Of a stretch of 64,000 nt of DNA, positions 51,278-64,000 are shown piece after piece (within the stretch, counting starts at the first letter, position 1; each line of letters opens with the position of its first letter). Below the pieces are notes generated by a model, which ran no database searches, was not told the DNA's origin, and was given only the letters and a program-made list of their open reading frames with translations. The stretch comes from Ophiodon elongatus (taxonomy: Eukaryota; Chordata; Actinopteri; Perciformes; Hexagrammidae). The stretch lies in the NCBI GenBank assembly GCA_016806645.1, contig JACSYO010001874.1, positions 333,501-397,500 of the forward strand, written 5' to 3'. The position numbers were made by a program, and so were the translations under genes.

Positions 51278-54200
51278 CAAAGGATCGCAAGCTGAAATCA
51301 CAAACATGAATTATTCCTAGGTTCTAAAATGTAAGGATTGTGTGCATATATCTGTCTTTTGTGATATTAAAATGAATGAATTTGCATTCCAGACTGTTGG
51401 ATGACATTTTTTACCATTTACTGAGATTTTATAAACTCAACACTAAATCAATCTATTGAAAGAAAATGGAAGTTTATTTGATAATGAAAGTATTTGTTAA
51501 TAAATAATGGCTACAGTGTCAGTAGGATAAAGAATAATTAACCCACAATAACTCGCCAATTCAATTCAAATTCAAACCTGTGTTATCTACCACGCCAATT
51601 CCACATCGCGTTTCCACAATAACGGAAACACACAGCCAGAAGATATGAACATTCACATGCATGCAACAACACACAGACTCTCTCTCACACACACAAACAT
51701 ACACCATGTGGCAGAGGAGGGCTGGCATCTGCTTCCTCTTAACACACTTCCCTCTTTTTCTCATCCTCTCTCTTTTCAAACTCATTCTCAACAAGCCTTT
51801 TATCTCACAGTGCCCTGATTCCCTCTGATTATTTACTTCATCTCTTTTATAGATCCCGTCAAAACAGAGAGCAAGGCCCTAACCATTGAGGGTTAGTGGT
51901 CCTCTGCCCTGTGTAGGAAATTACTCATCTCTCCCCCCATCTCCAATCCCGCTCGCTGTCCATCTCGTCTGCTGTTTGTTCGCTCAGAAATGAGAACCAG
52001 CTGTCAGGCAGAGTGTTAGATAAACAACAACACCATGCCAACGCACACACTCAGTACAGTAAATATGCACACATGCCTGCGTGAAGACACACACACACAA
52101 ACAGGCGTGTGGTTCCGTTGTGTGCATGCCGGCGGCTAAATTATCTATTTTTAAGAATGAGGTTTGGTGGACTGACAGACCGCTCACTAACCTAGAAACA
52201 CACTCACCTGAGTCACACGTGCACACACACCTTTGGATGTTTCAGAAATACCCACAAAAGTACCTACATAACGGTAACAACGCACATACAGTTAGGAATG
52301 AGAACAGCCGAGTTATGGTTCATAACTCGTTATGAAGTGCTACCTTGTGAATTATGATGGACAATTGATGCTTGGTGAGAACCTAATATAGGTCCATGTG
52401 CAAATTCATCATCCACTACAAAAAGGTGTGATTGATATACGGATGTATCAACAATATCACTCACACACACTAACACACAAACGAATGCTCACACCTTCAC
52501 CTATGCGTACAAGGGACCTATAAATAAGGGATGTATGGCAGCTGGAGCTCGCTGTTCAAATCACTAACACACCGAGACACAAATACACAGATAAACAAAC
52601 ATGTGTATGTGGTACAAACGCACCCAGAACACACACCAAACGTTTCTTCTCGACTGACTTGCAAAGCCTCTGAAAAGGCTAACAAAATAACTGAAGCAGT
52701 GCAGGTGTGTAAACTAGCAAGCGATGGATATGAAGAGAGATTGAGAATGAAAATGAGGGGAGGGAGACAGAGAGGCAATGTGGCTCCTGGAGTCCCGGGG
52801 GGAGAATTGTAGAGAGGGTCCCGTGCCCAGGGGAGGCCCAGGAGCAAGCTGCGAGAAGCGGGTACCTCCTGCACACCGCTCCCTTTCCCTCCCTTCCCTT
52901 CTGGAGGACGGGATCCTGGACAGCCCCCTACTCACAGTTCCTAAACCCCCCATGAGCGGAGTAAACACACACTCACACACACACACACACACACACACAG
53001 AGAGAGAGAGAAGAGGAGTCCCCAGGGGAGGAGCAGAGCAGAGCAGAACACCTGGACCTGCCATTAGTGACACACTCAGGGATTAGAGGCACAGACGGCA
53101 AGAGAGGTGGAAAGAGAGAGAATGCTCACTGGGATAGACACACACACACACACGCTATATTCAGAAAGTAATATGCATAAACTTACTCATGCAAGCACCA
53201 ACAAATGGCGACTCCAAAAACTTGGAGGTGCATTCATCAGACAGAATGCTAAATTAATTTCACTCTCAGTTTCATCACATGAACTTGAACCGAGGGGTTT
53301 CTGCTTGTGATTAATTCACAAAAACTTTTCTTTTTTTTTTTTTTTACAGACATTAGCTGTAACGTGCGGTGTTTGTGTGTGTGCCACTTTTAGTAGCAAA
53401 GCCTCGAGGCCCCGTTAACAAATATTGTATTTTCAAGATAGTTGAGCGAAATGTACATTTAGCTTTCAAATACCAAATAATAAATAATCAATCTGAAAAT
53501 GTTTGCCTACTATTGGGTATCAAAATCTGCAGAGGACAAAAAACTTTAGTGCATTAAGTCTTTTTGTCGTTCCCTCTGGCACCAATATCAAGTCAGCGCA
53601 GGCTCTCCTGTCCATCCCATCTGAAGGCATTTCATCTCATATTGATTGAGTAATGTCTTGATGAGAGGCCTGACAGCGTTCAAGAACAACACCAACTGTG
53701 TGCGGTATAAGGATCTAACCATGTTTTTGCGAGACAATCTCCATGTTCAGTATTGTACGTCGTGTGCGAGTTATCGTTCTTAATTATACACAGACATAGA
53801 AATAAAAGGTAAATAAAAAGGTAAGATACTCACCCTTTCTCTGAGATAAAAAAAGGTAAAAGGGGAAAAGACAGAAAAGAGCAAAGGATAGATGTAGTGT
53901 GCGGTAGAAAAGTATCAGAAATCTCGGAAGGAAGGTCCACACACCCCCACACCCCCACACACACACACACACACACACAGCTCGGCGGATGTAGGTTGTA
54001 ATTACGGGACCCCCTGGCCTCTCTCTCTGTCTTTCTCCTTCTCTGCCCTGCCGACCTCTCCCCCCTTTGATCTGTTTCATGTCGCCAACTCACACACGCA
54101 CACACACTCATTCACCTCACACACACACACACACACACTTGTCTCTCTTTTTTTTCTTACCAAATCCACCCTTGTTTCTGTCTGTGCATCGCTCCCTGTG

Positions 54201-54490
54201 TGTGTCTGAGCGCTGCTCTTTGTTGCAGCCAGTGTGTGGTCTCTAATTCACACAGGAGCCTCTTTTCTGGACGGTTTGTTTGGAAACCTCTATTTCTCCA
54301 TGGTCACATTGAACCTGATATTCGGGGATTATTCCCTTTCTAACTGGCCATGTGTTGGCATATGTATGCGTCTTCCTCTCTGTGCGATTTAAGTAAAAGT
54401 AAAGCCGACTATGGGAAGTTGAGAATCAGAATAGTGCGTGAAAGTGACAAACGAAAGAAAAGAATGTAGCTGCTACCTGGAGTATCTTTC

Positions 54491-54491
<1 letters not shown>
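51278..54491. other. Intron sequence without recognised genes
   Basis: Unique sequence with short CA arrays at 52972-53000 (CA then GA) and 53938-53980, and a T-run at 53329-53345. No exon recognised. Confidence 0.45.
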
Positions 54492-54581
<90 letters not shown>

Positions 54582-54632
54582 CGTGCGTGAGCATATGTAG
54601 TCCAAGTTTTGCTAAGGGGAAATTGGTACCTG

Positions 54633-54680
<48 letters not shown>

Positions 54681-54692
54681 AGACACAGACAG
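54492..54692. repeat. Opposed (GT)n and (CA)n arrays forming a large imperfect inverted repeat
   Basis: GT (then GCGCGT/GCGT) at 54492-54589 and CA (then CAGACA) at 54634-54692, with only about 44 bp between. The arms are complementary over some 40 bp or more. Confidence 0.97.
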
Positions 54693-55267
54693 ACGTACAT
54701 CCCTAACACCTTTCTTCTTCCCGCTGTGACTGCCCAACAGGAAAACAAAAAAAGCACGCACACACACACAGACAAAACAACACAAACACTGGATATGAAC
54801 ATTTTGTGGAGCAGGTGCATGCACACAAACGAGCCTTCATAACACGTAATAACGTGATAACGCAAAGGGGTCATGAAAAGGGGGAGTCAAGGAAAAGTCA
54901 CACACGGTACACATGAATGCGAGCGCACATACAGAAACTGGGAAACACACACCATGCAGAGACACGCACACACACACAGTGGGGTTGGGAGTGTCTGTGG
55001 TGGAGGGGTGCAGATCAATGGAGACCACTGACTGGTTGGTCTCCACAGCAGAAAAGCGGATTGCTCTGGGACCCAAACTATTGTACAGCACCACACTGAC
55101 TTCAAACACGCACACACACACACACAGCTGTAGACATGCAGCTGAACATACGCACACACACAGTGTAATAGAGCAGTGAGAGCAGAGAAATGGAAATGCC
55201 TCTTTGACAGACTGGGGTTCAGTTTGCTTTCATGCCTTTAGAGGGGACCCCCTAGCATCAGCATGGC

Positions 55268-55302
<35 letters not shown>

Positions 55303-55689
55303 TCTCCCTCTCCCCCCCCCATTGGTCCACCATCCTTTTTTTTCCCCCCTCCGTCTATCTCTGTATCCACCTGCTCGTGTCCTTATTGTCCTTTACTACT
55401 CAAGTCTAACAAGGCCACTGACAGCAGATCAGATTCCATACGGATTTCACAGTTTATACTGAGAGCACACTCAGATCTGTACATTGGATTAATTTTCTTC
55501 ACCGCCTTCCATCCTCATGCCTTTCTCCCCACCATCCATTGCCACCACCCCACCCCCCACCTTCACCCTGCTTAAACACCTGCATGGCTGCTTCTTCTAC
55601 CTGCAGCAGATCCGTCTCCCCGAGCGAGCCATCTAATCCTCTGTCTCTCCCTCCATCTCGCCTCTGTTTCCCAACCCCCTCCCCTCGGC

Positions 55690-55860
55690 GGAGGAGCAAG
55701 CTAAAAGCACAAGCATGCCCCAAAATTAATTTAAACGGAGGAATTAAATTAAAAGCGAAGCCTCGGGAGTTTTATTATGTACTAATGTTTGAACCGTTAA
55801 CTTGGATTGTATTACTAAAATATGAATAATTAAGGACTGGTGGGGGGCTATTATTACATC
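55690..55860. promoter_or_regulatory. Candidate conserved non-coding element
   Basis: AT-rich but non-repetitive block with many homeodomain-type cores: CCCCAAAATTAATTTAAACG, GAATTAAATTAAAAGCG and TATGAATAATTAAGGAC. It is bounded by pyrimidine-rich DNA on the left. Regulatory role inferred only. Confidence 0.3.
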
Positions 55861-56579
55861 AGGAAAGAGGAATGGGAAGGAAAAAAACATGCTGGAGTGG
55901 GTTTAACAGAAATCAGAGAGTAATTTAGTCTTCTTTGGGAGAGGGACATTAGCAAAACACTGTGTTGGTAGACGGTGAGCTGGTGCAGTACTCTGGGACA
56001 CTGTCCCCCTGTAAGGCTACATGCTCTCACCTGCTCTTCTCAGTATGTTTGAGTGTGTCAAACTATTCCAAGAGAACTTCTTTATTGATGGAAATCAGCT
56101 GATGCAAAGCCATTGGTAATGCTGTCGGTTACAGGTGTCAAAATATCTGATCTATCTATCAGAGTAGCACAAATTACACCCAGCACCACCCCTGCATTCT
56201 CAGTGCATTTTATTTTTAATGTGAACGTGAGTAGAAGTCTTTAAAGCTTGCCTAACCTTCCCATTGACTTATACAACACATCAGTCAATGCCACTGATTC
56301 TTTTGTGCCTTAGGTCACTTAATTCCTTTATGACTCACCAGAAAATGGCTTTTTAAATAGTCTATATATAAAGTCGGACAAGTTAGGTTTTAGAGGTAAC
56401 ATTTAGGAACTCTGCTTCACTGGAAAAATCGGTGTATTGCTTCACAATGTAGAGTTCCACTTTGGCGGCCTTTCTATAACTACGTGTACACAAAGTGAAA
56501 TACATTACAAATCCACGCAATCACATATCTTTATAATTTACCGTCTATTGCCCTAACACTGTGATCCCCCACTTCCATC

Positions 56580-56623
<44 letters not shown>

Positions 56624-58204
56624 CGCACACACACTAAATCTCCTTCCAGTGTCCCACAGCCCTATCTAGCTTTCCTTAACTTTTTTCTCACACCGCTTCT
56701 CTTCTATGAGATTCGGTGTGTTTGAGTGTACATGTGTGCATGTGTTTGAGTGTGCGTGTTGCACTCCAGAATTATTAGTCTTCTCGTCGCGTCTCTCATG
56801 TGAAGCCCCCCCTTATCAGCCAGCGAGCAGTCAGACCCCCGCCACCCCCTCTGCAGCTGTCACTGCACCTCCCACCACACACACACACTATTCTCTGAGG
56901 ACGAACTCTCTAACACACACCAACTACCCACATACACTCCAAACGCAGTTGCGTACAAATCTCTGTACACAAGCACAAGCGGTTCTTGACTCACATTCAC
57001 ATTCACACGCAACATTTTTTATCTGCTCATTCGCAGGCCGCATGGCTTGGCAGCCAACAAGGGGGAGAAATATCCACTCACCCTACCACGCAAAACCCCC
57101 CGAAATGCCCTCTACCCCACCACACATTCCCCCACCGACTCAGCCCCAGCCCCGACACCATCCCAGGAACAGAGAGAGGGGAGCACGGGGTGGTGGCAGA
57201 CCCACGTAGCAGTGCTCCTTCCTGGGGGAGTTCATTACTCAAGCAGGCTGCTCCCTGCGGCCTAATGCCAGCAGCACTGTTAAGGTAGCGCAAGGCCTCA
57301 GTCAGCCAAGGAGCCCACCCGAGTCATTGTTTTACACCCCCCAACAGACACACACACACACACACAGTGTGTACTCGAATTTAGATGCTCTTATTAGATT
57401 GGGGGAAAAGACAGAAAAACAGTGACAGAGACAATGGCATCCCATAGACAGTCGACTAGATGGATAGATATGGATGGAGGATAGATGGAGGGTAGACAGA
57501 TGCAGCAGCCATTGCAGCGACCAATGCCGCCAAATACAAGTACAAGAGTTACACCAGCCCCTCTCCTTCCCCCTCTCCATCTTTCCTTTCTTCATTGTTG
57601 TTGTTTGTGTTGTTGTGTTGTTTATTTGAGGGGCCCGTCTTGCAGTGCTCCCTGGCAGGCCTCGCTCCTGACTTATTTAGCAGTGTGTTTTCTATCGTAT
57701 TTGAAAAATGAAGAGCAGATTGGTTAATATTTCAAGACATCCCACTTTCTCGGGTGAGCAAGAGAGAGACAGAGACAAAGACAGAGGGAGAGGGAGACCG
57801 CAGGAGAGGAAAGGAGGGAATACGAGGGAGGAATTCTCTTGTTCCTTAACCCCAATTCTAGGATTCATGCTGGGAACAGAAGCACGCATGATCACACACG
57901 TACACACACATGCATGCATTCCCCCATCACTCAGAAAACACACTGATGATAAAACCTACATACAAAATGTTCACTTACAAATACTGTACACATACTGTAC
58001 GGACACATTCAAGGCACCATGTATCCTACTGACAATATATATCAAAGAAAAACTATGCAGGCTGAGTATGAACATACTGCATTGGCCTCCCCGACCATGT
58101 CACCTATTACGTTCCCATTTCCATACAACTAAACTCCATTCTCTATTACCTTTCAAGGGAAACATGTTTTCTCCCCAATTACAGTTGCAGTTTTAAACAA
58201 AACA

Positions 58205-58385
58205 AAAAATACCTGGTCATGTTTAGGCAACTGCTTGAGTAAAAACATCATAACTTGGCATGAAATATGTGTATTTGTTAAGTCGGAAAAAGATGTAAAA
58301 TAAGTCGACGTTGATATTTGGTTTCACACAGGACACAAGCGGCCTCCTGGGTGAAAGTCCTGCATTACACATTGTATCATCCAGC
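58205..58385. mobile_element. Fragment of a percomorph dispersed repeat
   Basis: GGTCATGTTTAGGCAACTGC, ACAGGACACAAGCGGCCTCC and TGGGTGAAAGTCCTGCATTA follow the order and wording of a repeat common in spiny-rayed fish (GTTTAGGCAAC...GTCTCCTGGGTGAAAGTCC). No ends or open frame are visible, and the class is unknown to me. Confidence 0.5.
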
Positions 58386-59229
58386 AATCACATTTTAACA
58401 GACAAACAATCTTGATCAGGATATAAAATACATGTGTAGGATATAAAAATATTTTCCCTAAAAAACAAGCCACGCGCTTCTTTCAGTTTAGCAGTGGTTT
58501 ATTACTGAGCTGCTTCTCGACTCGACAGCAGTACCGCCATATCTTCTTGACACCCACCCAACCACATGAGCCAAACTCGCACAAGAAATTTGCAAGCACT
58601 CATGATCATTTAACAAAGAGGGAAAAAAGCCCATTTACACACATGTGTGTGCACACACAAACACACACTTGACAATGGCCCTCCCCTGTGACTTCCAATA
58701 GTGCAGTGAATTCCAATCAGGCAGTAAGCAGGACAGCTATTTCAAGGGACAAAGGACAGGGAGAGGAATGAGGGTGGAAGGAGAGATGGAGAGGAGGGAG
58801 GCGGGGAGGGAGCGGGGTGGGGGAAACAAAGGGTTCTGGTAGCACCCAGGGGAGAAGGCCCAGAGCAGCTGACGTCAGTGTGTGTGCATGCGTGTTCAGC
58901 ATTGGGGTGGGGGTAAATGGGAGTGTGAGAGAGAGGCTGGCAGAGTTGGTCTTGCTGCCCCCCCTGGGGAGCTCTTGAGGCGGGGAGAGAACAGAGCAGA
59001 GCAGGGCTCCCAGCCCCCACATAACCAGGGGCCCAGACAGACAGGCTGCCAAAAACAGCCGCTCACTTGCTGGACATAACAGTCAGTCGGTCAGTTGGTG
59101 AACAAAAGAGTCAGTAATTTATATAGAGACAGTAAGCCAGCTAATCTATTGAGAAAACACAGGAAAGAGATCGCCAAAACTGAGTCCGCCTGATCAGTGT
59201 GGTCGACTCCTGCCTCCCTCTCACTGCAT

Positions 59230-59238
59230 GTGTGTGTG

Positions 59239-59313
<75 letters not shown>
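59230..59313. repeat. (TG)n-TATATA-(CA)n palindromic microsatellite
   Basis: TGTGTGTGTATATATACACACACA is self-complementary at the left end and continues as CA to 59313. Confidence 0.97.
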
Positions 59314-59314
<1 letters not shown>

Positions 59315-60125
59315 TGCATCTCACACCCCTTTCCTGCATTTCCACTCTCTCTGACTCACTCTGCTTCGTCCTTCCCTCCACCCTCCCTCTCTCCCTGGAG
59401 TTGTGCTTTTCTCTGACATTTGGCTGGACAAAGGCGAGTCACACCTGAGCGCTGGGTTAAAACTATTATAGGCCCTCTCCCTGTGGTACACTGCCCTTTG
59501 CCACCACTGTCTGTGACTGAAACTGTGTGTGTGTGTGCCATGAGCACCTGAGTGTATCTGTGTATTAAATTTAGTATGTCGCAAGCTGTAATAGTAAATT
59601 CAATATTCTTGCTAGGTGTAAAAGCAGGCGTGCCGGTGGAATTTTCCCAATTTTCCACAATATATTTATATTCATACACCTGTACTTGATGGACAGGTGT
59701 TAAAAGATAACTATGTGATAGTCTTTGCTGTCATCCTCATACAGCGCAGCATCAGCACTAGAGCCCAAGGGGAATTACATATTGCGGATCTCGAGTCCTC
59801 TATCAGTACAATGACCTAGACTCATGCAAGCAAAAATACAATTTTGAGACGCATAGAAATAACAAAACGTAACAGAAAACCGCCGTTTTTGTCAAGCGTA
59901 AATAATCTATAATAATAATAAAAAAACATATTCCATTATCACTTTAAAAGGGGCACATTCAATCAAATGTGTCGTAATTTCTTACAGGATTTATTCACCC
60001 CAAGTGGGTACAGTCCAATAAATAGCTCCATTCAAAATACAGGGTTGAGAAAAACGGTTTAAGTGAAGTGCATAACAAATCTAAAGCATCAAACAGGGTG
60101 TGGGAGACAGAGGTGGGGGGGGGGG

Positions 60126-60127
<2 letters not shown>

Positions 60128-60184
<57 letters not shown>

Positions 60185-60270
60185 CATAGAGAGGGAGACA
60201 AACAGGGGCTACTTTGGGGCCAGTCACCACAGGGTGTGTGTGTGTACGTCCGTGTGTGTGTGTGCGCGCG

Positions 60271-60342
<72 letters not shown>
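60128..60342. repeat. (GA)n followed by (TG)n arrays
   Basis: GA at 60128-60181 after a G-run, and TG with CCG/CGCG interruptions at 60233-60342. Confidence 0.98.
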
Positions 60343-60593
60343 TTGGGAGGGCACAGTGGGGGAGTTTGGGGGCATGGAGGAAGGGATCAGAGCTTTGGGG
60401 CCAGCTCCACAGGGAACAGAGAAGATGGGGAGAGAATGGAGGGAGGGTATGGGGGAAGGGAGACAGAGGGTGAAAGGAAGGGATGTGGTCAGTTTTGAGT
60501 TTGAGAACTCAGCAGGGAGGGACAGCAAGGAGGGAAGGAGCGAGGAGAAGGAGGCAGACATTGTGGTCTGTACGCTGCGAGAAAGATTAAAGA

Positions 60594-60680
60594 GGAGAAG
60601 AGAAGAGAAGAGAAAAGAAGAGAAGAGAAGAGAAGAGAAGAGAAGAGAAGAGAAGAGAAGAGAAGAGAAGAGAAGAGAGA
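60594..60680. repeat. (AGAAG)n pentanucleotide microsatellite
   Basis: About 17 copies of GAAGA with one GAAAAGAA variant; all-purine on the plus strand. Confidence 0.98.
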
Positions 60681-61043
60681 TAGGGCTTGGGGTCCCAGTG
60701 GGCAAGAGGAGGATGAAAATGAGGGAGGGAAGAAGGAAAGTGGACAAAGAATGGAAGAAGAGAGAGAGGTTAAAAGGCAGAAAGGGAGAGAGAGAGGGGA
60801 AGTGTATCAAATGGAGGGAGGTTGCGCGTTCCACTTGGGAAGAGGGAAAGAAGAAGCAGAGCGGGAGAGAGAGGGAGAGGGAGGGGGGGGGGGGGAAGTC
60901 CCAGGTGTCAGCATTGGGGGAGAAAAGGAAAGGGGGGTAGAGGTTCTGGGGGTCCTGGTTGTTGGCAGGGGTGCAGGAATCCAAAGGAATGGCCTGTTCC
61001 TCATTATCCAGACAACCCCACCCCCCACACCCCCTTCCTCCCC

Positions 61044-61084
<41 letters not shown>
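61044..61084. repeat. (CA)n microsatellite, 41 bp
   Basis: Uninterrupted CA dinucleotides. Confidence 0.98.

Positions 61085-64000
<2,916 letters not shown>

Larger units (their letters stand above)
54693..59229. other. Intron sequence without recognised genes
   Basis: CT run at 55267-55301 and CA array at 56581-56632. The remaining sequence is unique apart from the dispersed-repeat fragment near 58205-58385 and the candidate element at 55690-55860. Confidence 0.45.

Noticed and set aside
60068..60940. 290-codon open frame on the plus strand
   Set aside because: Arg/Glu and Cys/Val repeats from (GA)n, (TG)n and (AGAAG)n tracts; not a protein gene.

Overview
The window looks like percomorph-type teleost fish DNA: A+C/G+T dinucleotide arrays every 1-3 kb, several dispersed repeats I associate with teleost genomes, and one recognisable vertebrate gene with short, fish-sized introns. 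I see no bacterial, viral, tRNA or rRNA features. There is one protein-coding gene, on the minus strand: the zinc-finger transcription cofactor znf423 (OAZ/Ebfaz/ZFP423). The assignment rests on near-identity, finger by finger, to the ZNF423 family rather than its paralogue ZNF521. Diagnostic stretches are the DGDDDP/SSPSSKDVASP linker, STPDSTLKP, SNEKK-x-(F/Y)RCTAC-x-WDFRKE, ADLQ-x-MLLKN and LVKLDVNGLPYGLCAGCM.

Fifteen consecutive coding exons can be placed, with splice sites and compatible reading phase throughout: fourteen packed into 36145-43087 and a fifteenth at 34440-34524. Together they give 3,780 nt (about 1,259 complete codons), roughly fingers 2 to 28 of about 30. The first finger with the N-terminus and the last fingers with the stop codon are not in the window. 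They should lie beyond the right and left edges respectively, because the gene reads right to left. The DNA-binding block (fingers about 2-8), the BMP-response-element block (about 9-13) and the SMAD-binding block (about 14-19) are therefore present, and the C-terminal EBF-binding fingers are mostly absent.

The main surprise is gene structure. In mammals most ZNF423 (and ZNF521) fingers are encoded by one very large exon. Here the same coding stretch is cut by thirteen introns, mostly 106-624 bp, several of which fall inside individual zinc fingers. One of these introns holds a perfect 26-bp-arm hairpin, and one exon carries a long polyglycine expansion.

Layout: 1-34439 is intron (more than 34 kb) containing microsatellites, a 33-bp minisatellite of X-box-like motifs, a teleost dispersed repeat (13870-15364), a GGTCTCG-rich dispersed repeat (30497-30950), two LINE 3'-end-like fragments and some complex stretches that could be conserved regulatory DNA. 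34440-43087 is the exon cluster. 43088-64000 is upstream intron with more microsatellites, a non-autonomous hAT transposon carrying a decayed transposase fragment (50435-51269), a further dispersed-repeat fragment near 58205-58385, and purine-rich tracts near 60.1-60.9 kb. Nearly all long open frames outside the exons are translations of (CA)n, (GA)n or polypyrimidine repeats and are not genes.
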